Origin: Marinobacterium litorale DSM 23545 | GTDB lineage: Bacteria > Pseudomonadota > Gammaproteobacteria > Pseudomonadales > Balneatricaceae | Direction: 5' to 3' | Assembly (NCBI RefSeq): GCF_000428985.1 | Contig: NZ_AUAZ01000002.1 | Coordinates: 186,001 to 250,000 of the forward strand | DNA length: 64,000 nt | Shown here: piece after piece, positions 17,930 through 26,106 of the stretch | Position numbering within the stretch: position 1 is the first letter of the stretch | How the letters are laid out: each line of letters opens with the position of its first letter | Notes under the pieces: model-generated | Database searches by the model: none | What the model saw: the letters and a program-made list of their open reading frames with translations, nothing else | Told to the model about the DNA's origin: nothing | Program-made: the position numbers and the translations under genes

Positions 17930-19057
17930 ATGCGTTTGCTGTCCTTATCACTCGTCAGTGTTTTGGCTGTCACCAGTCCCACCCGAGCCGAGATCGTTTT
18001 TTCCGGCGAAAGTCCTTCTGCCGGCGCCTTTCAGGTACGAGAACTTGCCCATGGCCTGGGGGTTCCCTGGGGGATGGAGTTTGTTGATGAGAAGACCCTG
18101 ATGTTTACTCAACGCGACGGTGAGATTGGTCTTTTGGAGATCGATACGGGTACGATTCATGCTGTTGGGGGAGCCCCTCCGGTGCGGATCGGCGGGCAGG
18201 GCGGCCTTCTCGATGTTGCGCGTTCACCCGGACAGTCGGATCAGTTCTACTTCACCTGGGTCAAGGATAACGGCGAGGGGCAGGGTGTGACTGTCTTATC
18301 GCGAGCAACGTTGAAAGCGCGCGAACTGGTCGATTGGAAGGACCTCTTGGTGAGCCAGTCGGCCACTGATACCGGGCGGCACTTTGGTAGTCGAATCACG
18401 TTTGATCAGGCAGGGCACCTGTTCTTTTCCGTGGGTGATCGTGGGCATCGTCCCAACGGCCAGGATCTATCTACCCATGCCGGCACCGTGATCCGCCTGA
18501 CAGTGGATGGCGCGGTACCACCGGATAATCCATTTTTAGATCAGCCTGGCGCACTGCCCGAAATCTGGAGTTATGGCCATCGTAATCCGCAGGGACTGAC
18601 GTACGATGCACAGAATAATCGGCTCTGGTCCATTGAGCATGGCCCGCGCGGTGGCGATGAAATCAATCTGATCAGGAAGGGCGAAAACTACGGTTGGGCG
18701 GTTCTCTCCTATGGCAAGGAATATTGGGGGCCGTTCGATGTGGGCGAAGGGGAAGAGCGACCCGGTATGGCGTCACCGACCAAGGTGTATATTCCCTCCA
18801 TCGCCCCCGGCAGCCTGGTCTACTATACCGGCGAGGCGTTCAAGGCATGGCAGGGTAACCTGATTGCCGGTGCTTTAAAGCTCACTCACCTCAATCGCGT
18901 TGAACTGGACGCCCAGGGCAATGCGGTCAGTGAGGAGCGATTGCTCGAATCCATGGGCGAGCGCATTCGCGCATTGCGTGTGGGTCCGAAGGGACGACTC
19001 TATTTTTCCACCGACAGTGGCCGCATCCTGCGTCTGGAGCCTCAGGCCGCCCGCTGA
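17930..19057 (+). CDS. periplasmic PQQ-dependent aldose sugar dehydrogenase (YliI/Asd-like)
   Basis: A 375-residue protein with a signal peptide (MRLLSLSLVSVLAVTSPTRA) followed by the six-bladed propeller of the soluble glucose/sorbosone dehydrogenase family. Diagnostic segments are GGQGGLLDVARSPG, the YGHRNPQGLTYD loop and the EHGPRGGDEINL loop, which supply the PQQ/calcium-binding and catalytic histidines. It should oxidise aldoses in the periplasm using PQQ. No pqq genes are in the window. GGAG precedes the ATG. The last 16 bases overlap the convergent DMT gene. Confidence 0.9.
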   Translation: MRLLSLSLVSVLAVTSPTRAEIVFSGESPSAGAFQVRELAHGLGVPWGMEFVDEKTLMFTQRDGEIGLLEIDTGTIHAVGGAPPVRIGGQGGLLDVARSPGQSDQFYFTWVKDNGEGQGVTVLSRATLKARELVDWKDLLVSQSATDTGRHFGSRITFDQAGHLFFSVGDRGHRPNGQDLSTHAGTVIRLTVDGAVPPDNPFLDQPGALPEIWSYGHRNPQGLTYDAQNNRLWSIEHGPRGGDEINLIRKGENYGWAVLSYGKEYWGPFDVGEGEERPGMASPTKVYIPSIAPGSLVYYTGEAFKAWQGNLIAGALKLTHLNRVELDAQGNAVSEERLLESMGERIRALRVGPKGRLYFSTDSGRILRLEPQAAR

Positions 19058-19884
19058 CGAATAACCAGCGCGATGCCACCGAGAATCGCCAACGATGCCA
19101 GTACAAGGCGTAGCGTCAGCGCTTCATTGAGCAGCAGTACCCCTGCAACAGCGGCCAGCACCGGAACGCTGAGTTGTATCGTGGCGGCGTTTGTTGCACT
19201 CAGATACGGCAGCGCGGTATACCAGATCATATACCCCAGCGCTGAAGCGACCGCACCGGAAGCAATCGCCCATAGCGCACCGGCCATATCCAGCTGCAAG
19301 GTGCCACTGAATTGGGCCGCCAGACCCAGCGCCAGGGCAAAGGGTATTGAGAGCAGAAAGTTACCGGCGCTGACTTGAATCGGGTCGCCGGCACCTTTCC
19401 CGCGCAATGAATAAACACCCCAGGCGATACCGGCACCGGCCATCAGCAGGGCGGCTATCAACGGTGGAGCCGTTAATCCGGGCAACATCAACCCGATCAG
19501 CCCAATCAGCGCGAGTAGCAGGCCCAGCCATTTAAGTGGCGTGAAGCGTTCCCCCTTGAACAACCCGTAACCAATCATCGTGGCCTGCACCGCGCCGAAT
19601 AGGATCAAAGCCCCCATGCCCGCCGCCAGCTCCACATAGGCGTATGAGAACAGGGCTGCATAGGCGAAGAGGGCAAGGGCAGACAGCCCGCTGCCGGCAA
19701 AACGGGCCCCGGACTTAAGGCCGATGATCAGCGCCAGCATAAGGGCACCTGACACTAGCCGGATAAGCGTAAAGGCTGCGGGGTCAATGGTGGTTTCACG
19801 TAATGCCACACGGCACAATAAGGAGTTGCCGGCGAACGCGACCATCGCGATCGTCGTGAGCAGGACTACGCGGGTGAAAGGCAT
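19042..19884 (-). CDS. DMT-superfamily (EamA) transporter
   Basis: A 280-residue ten-helix permease, unrelated in detail to the one at 17032. Characteristic segments are NSLLCRVALRETTIDPAAFT at the first repeat, MGALILFGAVQATMIGYGLF, and the second repeat with GYMIWYTALPYLSATNAATI and VPVLAAVAGVLLLNEALTLR. AAGGAA lies upstream of the ATG at 19884. The 3' end overlaps the sugar-dehydrogenase gene by 16 bases in the opposite orientation. Substrate unknown. Confidence 0.87.
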   Translation of the reverse strand: MPFTRVVLLTTIAMVAFAGNSLLCRVALRETTIDPAAFTLIRLVSGALMLALIIGLKSGARFAGSGLSALALFAYAALFSYAYVELAAGMGALILFGAVQATMIGYGLFKGERFTPLKWLGLLLALIGLIGLMLPGLTAPPLIAALLMAGAGIAWGVYSLRGKGAGDPIQVSAGNFLLSIPFALALGLAAQFSGTLQLDMAGALWAIASGAVASALGYMIWYTALPYLSATNAATIQLSVPVLAAVAGVLLLNEALTLRLVLASLAILGGIALVIRQRAA

Positions 19885-19922
19885 GGGTTTTCCTTTTTTG
19901 TTATTACCCGGTGCCGGTTCCG

Positions 19923-20186
19923 TTATGCGCTTACGTCGAGAATTGTGCCGATAACCTCATCGGCCGCCTGAACCACCTTAACGCCGGCCAGGGCGTAGGT
20001 TTGGGCTTCCTGCTGACCAACAAGGGATTCGGTCAGAGAGGAGGCGGAAGCACCATTAGCCCCTGAGCTCGTACCGGAGCTGCCGCTGGTTGTGCTGGCG
20101 GCAATCTCTTCGCCGGAACGCTGAATCTGCGAGTAGGCCGTGCTTAACGGCTGCATCCCTGCGCTGATGGGTGAGATTGTGCTCAT
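19923..20186 (-). CDS. small Ser/Gly-linker protein, flagellar-rod-like termini
   Basis: An 87-residue protein. The N-terminus (MSTISPISAGMQPLSTAYSQ) and C-terminus (ALAGVKVVQAADEVIGTILD) are amphipathic helices separated by a Ser/Gly/Thr-rich linker (residues 31-52). Paired terminal helices around a flexible middle resemble very short versions of axial flagellar proteins, but no domain is recognised with confidence and no flagellar genes are nearby. No strong ribosome-binding site precedes the ATG. It may follow its own promoter in the 130-base gap upstream. Confidence 0.6.
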   Translation of the reverse strand: MSTISPISAGMQPLSTAYSQIQRSGEEIAASTTSGSSGTSSGANGASASSLTESLVGQQEAQTYALAGVKVVQAADEVIGTILDVSA

Positions 20187-20316
20187 GATATATAGCTCTG
20201 ACTTGAGGATTCAGGGCGGCTCTCGTTTGCGCTTCCCGGAGCACTACGCATACCGGTTACACGGGTAACAGAGTCGCCCGAACATATTTATAACTCAAGG
20301 GTACTTTGGTACTGGC

Positions 20317-21081
20317 TCAATTCGCAAACACTTTCTTGAGTAATTCGGTGGTTCGAGCGGCCGGGTCCTGCCGAATCCGTTTCTCTTCCTGGGCGAGAAC
20401 GGTAAACAGGCCGTCGAGTGCTTTCTCAGTCACATGATCGCCGAGATCCAGGTTCAGATTACCCAGCAGAGCCACCTCATTCTTCGCCATATCGAGTAGC
20501 GTATTGTAGGCCGAGGTGACGCCGTTTTCGTTCATGGCCGTTTCGATTTTCGGCTGGAAACGTTCCTTGAGTTGGCTGTAGGTTCGCTCGCGAAAATATT
20601 CGGTGGCTGCAGTATCACCACCGCTGTAGATTCGACGAACATCCTCCAGGGTCATGGTACTGATTGCGTCGCTGAATATCGGGGCGGCTTCGGTCACCGC
20701 GCCTTCAGCTGCACGATTCATACTGAGCTCGAATGCTTCGACCTGGCTGCTGAGTCCGGCCCTGCGAAACATGTTGGCCGTCGTGTGCAACATACCCGGC
20801 AGCGGAATCTTTACGTCAGCATTGCCCATGTAACCATCCGTCTTTGCCAGTTGTTCCACAGCACGCTGGGTTCCCACAGCCAGCGCCTCACGCAGGCCCG
20901 ATGTCAGGGTGCTGTTCTCAACGCCCTCGGGTGGTGCTTCGCCCTCCGGCGAGGTGTTGGTGACATCGTGAATTAATGTTTCACCCTGGTTAAGGAGTTT
21001 TTTCCAGTCGGCCTGAGCCGGTGATGTCTGGGCGAGTGCGAAAAACAGCGGGATCAGCGTTACTAATGCAGGCTTGGTCAT
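20317..21081 (-). CDS. DUF4197 protein, exported
   Basis: A 254-residue protein with a signal peptide (MTKPALVTLIPLFFALAQTS, cleavage near AQA-DW). The start is the ATG at 21081 with AAGGA upstream; the longer frame to 21153 has no ribosome-binding site. The family pattern is clear: GLREALAVGTQRAVEQLAKT, GYMGNADVKIPLPGML, and the ending ALDGLFTVLAQEEKRIRQDP. DUF4197 proteins are mostly helical and periplasmic or lipoproteins of unknown function. It is divergent from the GH13 phosphorylase. Confidence 0.85.
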   Translation of the reverse strand: MTKPALVTLIPLFFALAQTSPAQADWKKLLNQGETLIHDVTNTSPEGEAPPEGVENSTLTSGLREALAVGTQRAVEQLAKTDGYMGNADVKIPLPGMLHTTANMFRRAGLSSQVEAFELSMNRAAEGAVTEAAPIFSDAISTMTLEDVRRIYSGGDTAATEYFRERTYSQLKERFQPKIETAMNENGVTSAYNTLLDMAKNEVALLGNLNLDLGDHVTEKALDGLFTVLAQEEKRIRQDPAARTTELLKKVFAN

Positions 21082-21272
21082 AGGGTTCCTTTGTTCCAAT
21101 GAATGCCAGTATATGCGGTAACTGTAGGCGATCTCCCCCAGGCTATCCAGCATCCTGTTTATCGACTACCTGAGTCCGCCCGCCGGTAAAGTACAACCGA
21201 GGATTTGCACTGCCGCCACCTGTGACTCTATGGTTTAAGGACGATAACCGGAGCACGGTGGAGGAAGGTTCA

Positions 21273-22715
21273 ATGACGTTACGAAATCAGGTACAGCTTA
21301 TATGTTATCCGGACCGGTTGGGCCGTGACCTGAAAGACCTCTATCGTTGCCTTGAGCGCCACGTGGGCGACGCCATCGGCGGCGTGCATCTGTTACCGTT
21401 TTATCCCTCCAATGCCGACGCCGGCTTTTCACCACTGACCCATACCGAAGTGGACCCAAGGTTTGGCAGCTGGGAGGATATCGGATTGCTTGCCAACCGT
21501 TACGACCTCTGTGTTGACCTTATCCTGAACCATATTTCGGATGAATCCGAAGAGTTTAAGGACTTTGTGGCAAAGGGGTATGACTCGGAGTTTGCCGAGC
21601 TGTTCATCCACGTGGATGATCTCGGGCCGATCAGCCATGATGACCTGGCCAAGATCCATATCCGCAAAGAAAAGGAGCCGTTCCGGGACGTTCGCTTCGC
21701 GGATGGCAGCAAAGGGCGGGTATGGTGCACCTTCACCGAACATCAGATCGATCTGAATTACGAGTCAGACAAAACCCGTGATCTGATGGGACACTACATC
21801 GCCTTTCTGGCAGGCAAAGGCGTCAAACTGTTCCGGTTGGATGCCTTCGGGTATACCACCAAGCGGATCGGTACCAGTTGTTTTCTGGTTGAGCCCGACG
21901 TCTATCGCAACCTGGACTGGTTTAACAGTGTCGCGCATATGCATGACGCGGAGCTGCTGCCGGAAGTGCATGACCATACCAGCTATCAATATGCCATCAG
22001 CCGCCGTGATATGCGGCCATACGGGTTCGCCCTGCCGCCACTGCTGCTCTACACACTGCTGGATGACAACAGTGTTTACCTGAAGCATTGGCTGCGCATG
22101 GCACCACGCAATATGGTGACGGTGCTCGATACCCATGACGGCATCTGCATCCCCGATGTGGAAGGGGTTCTGCCGGACGATCGAATCAAGGGCTTGATCG
22201 AAAGTGTGGACAGCCGCAGCGCTGATCCGATTCTGCGTCGCTCGGCGGTCAGTGCGCACAGTGTCGGGGCGATCTATCAGTTGACCTGCACCTTTTACGA
22301 AGCACTGATGTGTAATGATGATGCGTATATAGCAGCCCGTGCCATACAGTTCTTCGCACCGGGTATTCCCCAGGTTTACTACGTGGGTTTGCTTGCCGGT
22401 CGTAACGATTACGATCTGCTTGAGAGGACAGGCGAAGCCCGGGATATAAACCGGCACTACTACTCGGTTGAGGAGGTGGATGAGGCGATTCAGCAGCCTG
22501 TGGTTCAGCGCCTGCTGGCGTTAATGCGGTTTCGTAATACCCATCCCGCGTTTGCGGGGCGGTTTGAGCTTCACTCATCCAGCGACACCAGTGTTTCCAT
22601 GGGCTGGCGTCACGCGGAGCATTATTGCCACCTGTTTGTTGATTTGAACTTCAAGACGGCGCGCGTGACCTATACAGATGAAGATGCATCAGAAATGCTT
22701 GAATTTGAGTGTTAA
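21273..22715 (+). CDS. GH13_18 glucoside phosphorylase (sucrose-phosphorylase family)
   Basis: A 480-residue retaining phosphorylase. The ATG at 21273 is preceded by GAGGAAGG. Catalytic residues align with sucrose phosphorylase: nucleophile Asp190 (FRLDAFGY), acid/base Glu231 (LLPEVHDH) and transition-state Asp289 (LDTHDGI). The conserved tail IPQVYYVGLLAGRNDYDLL and GEARDINRHYYS is present. In classical bifidobacterial sucrose phosphorylase the loop after the third catalytic residue is longer and carries the fructose and phosphate contacts (a DQLD segment); here it is short (CIPDVEGVLPDDRIKG). That favours sucrose-6-phosphate, glucosylglycerol or glucosylglycerate phosphorylase. A glucosylglycerol phosphorylase is known in Marinobacter. 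It stands alone with no transporter. Confidence 0.85.
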   Translation: MTLRNQVQLICYPDRLGRDLKDLYRCLERHVGDAIGGVHLLPFYPSNADAGFSPLTHTEVDPRFGSWEDIGLLANRYDLCVDLILNHISDESEEFKDFVAKGYDSEFAELFIHVDDLGPISHDDLAKIHIRKEKEPFRDVRFADGSKGRVWCTFTEHQIDLNYESDKTRDLMGHYIAFLAGKGVKLFRLDAFGYTTKRIGTSCFLVEPDVYRNLDWFNSVAHMHDAELLPEVHDHTSYQYAISRRDMRPYGFALPPLLLYTLLDDNSVYLKHWLRMAPRNMVTVLDTHDGICIPDVEGVLPDDRIKGLIESVDSRSADPILRRSAVSAHSVGAIYQLTCTFYEALMCNDDAYIAARAIQFFAPGIPQVYYVGLLAGRNDYDLLERTGEARDINRHYYSVEEVDEAIQQPVVQRLLALMRFRNTHPAFAGRFELHSSSDTSVSMGWRHAEHYCHLFVDLNFKTARVTYTDEDASEMLEFEC

Positions 22716-22852
22716 CAGAGACAGAATTTGATTTATATCAGAGAAACCGAGTGGGGTATCTTGAACGCATTTTAAACAAAGGAGTATGCTGATGTATTCT
22801 CCGAGCGCAGGGCCGCGCTCGTCCCGCCACTGAAAAAGAGCAGAATGGCAAA

Positions 22853-24079
22853 ATGAGCAGTTTCGTTGTGCATTATGACGATACCCTCCGTCCGTTGGTG
22901 GAATCGCTCCAATGCACCCTAAAGGAATATCTGCCCGGTACACTCTGGGCACCGGTGACTAAGCTTGAGCAGGTGCGCCCCGGTGGTTTTGCCCTGTTGA
23001 GCGCTGAACATATCCGTCCCGAAGACCTACCATTGATTGCCGCTCGATGCACCCTGGTCCTTGTAAAGGACTGGTCCCTAAACCTCTGTAACGAGTGGTT
23101 AAACAGAGGGGCCAGCGCCTGCTTGAGTGATGAGAACGTCGAAAAACTGGCTGCCGAGCTGCTCACTCAGCGCCGTCTGCAGGAGGCGGCCAGCGCCGCA
23201 CGCGGAGACGGTGAGATTCTGCAAGCAGTGATCGATGCCGTTCCGGTGCCGATCTTTTATAAGGATGAACACCACATCTATCGTGGCTGCAATGTGGCCT
23301 TTCATGAATTTATCGGCCTGCCGCAGGAAAAAGTGGTAGGTCATTCCGTGTTTGACGTGGCCCCCGCTGACCTGGCGCAACGCTACTATGAGGCGGATGA
23401 GACGCTCTTGGAGCAGCGCGGCTGCCAGCGTTATGAGGCACCGGTGCGTTATGCGGACGGGAGCTTTCGGGACATCGAGTTTCATAAAGCGGTGTTTTTC
23501 AAGCCGGACGGGAGAGTCGGTGGTCAGGTGGGGGTGATGCTCGATGTCACAGAGCGCAACCAGCTGATGCACAAGCTGGAAAAGTTCTCGCATACCGATC
23601 CGCTGACGGGTACCGGTAACCGCCGAGAATTCGATGCCGTCGCCCACAGGGAGCTTCGTCGGCACCGCAGTAAGCAGATGGCATTGAGTCTGTTGGTGAT
23701 GGATGTGGACCATTTCAAGCAGATCAACGATACCTGGGGACACCCCGTTGGTGATCAGGCGCTGCGTTTTCTGGTCGACCAGTGCCACTCTCAGCTGAGG
23801 GAAAACGACCGTCTGTTCCGGGCCGGTGGTGAAGAGTTTTTCATGGTGCTGCCTCAGACTGATGTGAATCAGGCTCGTAGCGTTGCTGACCGCCTGTGCG
23901 CTCACATGCGTAAACAGGTGCTCAGGTTGGATGACGCCGAGATCCGTATGACGGTGTCAATCGGCGTGATTGAACTGACGCGTGGCGCGTCGCTGGAAGA
24001 TGCTCTGGACCTCGCCGATCAGGCACTTTATAAGGCGAAACGAGAGGGCAGAGACCGCGTCAGTGTCGCTGAAACCTGA
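22853..24079 (+). CDS. PAS-GGDEF diguanylate cyclase (soluble)
   Basis: A 408-residue cytoplasmic protein. Residues 1-115 look like a degenerate receiver-type alpha/beta fold (FALLSAEHIRPEDLPLIAAR), followed by a PAS domain at about 120-240 (IDAVPVPIFYKDEHHIYRGC) and a GGDEF domain at about 245-405. The active site is intact (AGGEEFFMVLP) and the inhibitory RxxD site is present (REND, five residues before it). It should make c-di-GMP from two GTP. The ribosome-binding site is weak, and a 13-codon frame with a good AGGAG lies just upstream (22792). Confidence 0.88.
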   Translation: MSSFVVHYDDTLRPLVESLQCTLKEYLPGTLWAPVTKLEQVRPGGFALLSAEHIRPEDLPLIAARCTLVLVKDWSLNLCNEWLNRGASACLSDENVEKLAAELLTQRRLQEAASAARGDGEILQAVIDAVPVPIFYKDEHHIYRGCNVAFHEFIGLPQEKVVGHSVFDVAPADLAQRYYEADETLLEQRGCQRYEAPVRYADGSFRDIEFHKAVFFKPDGRVGGQVGVMLDVTERNQLMHKLEKFSHTDPLTGTGNRREFDAVAHRELRRHRSKQMALSLLVMDVDHFKQINDTWGHPVGDQALRFLVDQCHSQLRENDRLFRAGGEEFFMVLPQTDVNQARSVADRLCAHMRKQVLRLDDAEIRMTVSIGVIELTRGASLEDALDLADQALYKAKREGRDRVSVAET

Positions 24080-24164
24080 AACCTCGCGCCCGCCACCCTT
24101 TGATTCCGGGCGGTGATCGGCGACACTACGCCTTATCATCGTAAACCCGAGCTCAGGAAAGTGC

Positions 24165-24956
24165 ATGTGGCTGCAGACGCGCTGTGAATTAAACTTTGAA
24201 ATTGAATATCCGACGCCTTTCGTTCTGATGCTACGACCGCGTAGCGGTGCCCAGCAGTGGATTGCACGCGAAGAGTACCGAATAGAACCGAATATTGGCG
24301 CGTTCGAGTTCACCGACGGCTACGGCAACCTCTGTCAGCGGCTTATTGCGCCGCCCGGCAGCTTCTCGATCATGACAGAAGCTGAGGTGATGACAGCGGA
24401 TCATATCGACCTGGCACCGGGCGCGCCATTTATTGAGATTCAAAATCTACCCGATAGCGCGCTTGAGTATTTGCTACCCAGCCGCTTTTGCGAATCTGAC
24501 AGATTGTCGGATCTGGCAAACCGGATCACCGATGGCATGCTGCCGGGGTATGATCAGGTTGCCGCCATCGAACGCTGGGTTCATGAACAGATTGTCTATG
24601 AACCCGCGACCAGCGCGGTGCCTGTATCTGCCACAGAGATCGCGGCTCGAGGAGCAGGCGTCTGCCGGGATCTGGCCCACCTCTCTATCGCCTTGTGTCG
24701 AAACCTGAGCATCCCCGCCCGGATGGTGGTCGGCTATCTCTACGAGCTCGAACCGATGGATCTGCACGCCTGGTTTGAGGCCTACGTGGGCGGGCGCTGG
24801 TACACTTTTGATCCCACCCAAAAGCAGCTTCGGCCGGGCTATGTAGCGATCGGCTATGGTCGTGATGCCGCGGATGTGGCGATCTATAACCAGTTTGGAC
24901 CGCCGGTTATCCCGCTTGAGCAACATATTACGGTGAAGCGTTTAGCGAACCGTTAG
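24165..24956 (+). CDS. transglutaminase-like cysteine peptidase
   Basis: A 263-residue protein with an N-terminal beta-rich domain (residues 1-120) and a transglutaminase core. The triad is visible: Cys in [18 protein letters not shown], His in [15 protein letters not shown] and Asp in TFDPTQ. It follows the GGDEF gene by 85 bases. The family includes peptidases, amidases and protein-processing enzymes often associated with ATP-grasp/alpha-E partners, which are absent here. No signal peptide. Substrate unknown. Confidence 0.87.
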   Translation: MWLQTRCELNFEIEYPTPFVLMLRPRSGAQQWIAREEYRIEPNIGAFEFTDGYGNLCQRLIAPPGSFSIMTEAEVMTADHIDLAPGAPFIEIQNLPDSALEYLLPSRFCESDRLSDLANRITDGMLPGYDQVAAIERWVHEQIVYEPATSAVPVSATEIAARGAGVCRDLAHLSIALCRNLSIPARMVVGYLYELEPMDLHAWFEAYVGGRWYTFDPTQKQLRPGYVAIGYGRDAADVAIYNQFGPPVIPLEQHITVKRLANR

Positions 24957-25080
24957 GCTAGAATGAAGCTCAACAACGACAAAAGCTGTACAAAAGGTCA
25001 GAAAACACCGGTTTCCGGGCCCCGTCTCGGACGCGGCGTGCCATAGACGGCATACTCGCAAAGGAACCAGGATAAGAGAT

Positions 25081-26106
25081 ATGGAACCGACTCTCCTGTT
25101 ACGCTCAGCTATTCACTATGTCTTTTTGCTGTGTAGTGTGCTGGCTTTCTCAACTGTGCAGGCGGCCGAATATCGTTTGCGCCTCTCCACTGAAAACACC
25201 CGTGATCACGTTCAGACGCAGGCACTGGAGCGATTCGCCGATTCGGTTGAGCAGTCCAGCAAGCAGCGTATACAGGTGGATTTTTACCACGATGCGCGTC
25301 TGTTTCGGGATCGCGATGTGATATCCGCCCTGATCGGCGGCAAGGTGGAGATGGCCGTGCCGGGCATGTGGCACCTGGATCGGTACATCCCTGACGTGGG
25401 CCTGTATATGTTGCCCCTGTTTTACGGGCGCGAAGCGAGCGAGCATCACCGTATTCGTGATGGCGTTATCGGTGAGCGTGTGAGTACCAGTATCGAGACG
25501 CTGCTCGGCGTCGAGGTGCCGGGCCGCTGGTTAGACCTGGGCCACGCGCACCTTTACTTTACCGACAGTCCCGTCAGCAAACATGAGGACTTGAGCGGCC
25601 GTAAAATCCGTATTCCGGGAGGCGTCGCCAATCGGGGTCGACTGGAAGCTTTTGGTGCAGAACCGACGGTCATTGCCTGGCCGGATCTGCCCAACGCACT
25701 GAAGCAGGGGCGGGTCAGCGGTGTGCTGACGACCCATGAAACCGTGCGTAGCGCCAGTCTCTGGGAGCAGGGTATACGATACGGGTTTGAGGACATGGAG
25801 TACTTCGCTCAGTACGTGCCCATGGTCAACGGTCAGTTCTGGAACGGCCTGCCGCCTGATCTTCAGAGAGTGGTCCTTGACAGCTGGGACGCCATTGTCG
25901 ACGAAGAGCGCCGACAGGCGGCCGAATCCCAGGTGCACGCCCGCGAAGAGATGCTAAGGCGAGGTATCAAACTGTATCAACCCGAACCGGACGCACTGGT
26001 CCAGTGGCGTGAGCGGGCGCTGCAGCGACAACCCGAAATGGTTGACACAATGGGGGTAAGTCGCGAGCTGGTCGATCTTGCTACTGAAGTGATCAAAGCA
26101 CCATGA
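25081..26106 (+). CDS. TRAP-type solute-binding protein (DctP family)
   Basis: A 341-residue periplasmic binding protein. Signal peptide MEPTLLLRSAIHYVFLLCSV ends near VQA-AEYRLRL (residue 28). DctP family features follow: LRLSTENTRDHVQTQALERF, the RDRDVISALIGGKVEMAVPG segment, SGRKIRIPGG with the carboxylate-binding arginine region, and GVLTTHETV. Its stop overlaps the start of the diguanylate cyclase at 26103 (ATGA). No TRAP membrane subunits are encoded anywhere in the window, so it more likely presents a ligand to the sensor kinase-like cyclase next door than feeds a transporter. Ligand probably an organic acid, by family. Confidence 0.88.
   Translation: MEPTLLLRSAIHYVFLLCSVLAFSTVQAAEYRLRLSTENTRDHVQTQALERFADSVEQSSKQRIQVDFYHDARLFRDRDVISALIGGKVEMAVPGMWHLDRYIPDVGLYMLPLFYGREASEHHRIRDGVIGERVSTSIETLLGVEVPGRWLDLGHAHLYFTDSPVSKHEDLSGRKIRIPGGVANRGRLEAFGAEPTVIAWPDLPNALKQGRVSGVLTTHETVRSASLWEQGIRYGFEDMEYFAQYVPMVNGQFWNGLPPDLQRVVLDSWDAIVDEERRQAAESQVHAREEMLRRGIKLYQPEPDALVQWRERALQRQPEMVDTMGVSRELVDLATEVIKAP

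Noticed and set aside
22792-22833. 13-codon frame with AGGAG upstream of the PAS-GGDEF gene
   Set aside because: Too short to support as a leader peptide from one sequence; no attenuator structure follows.
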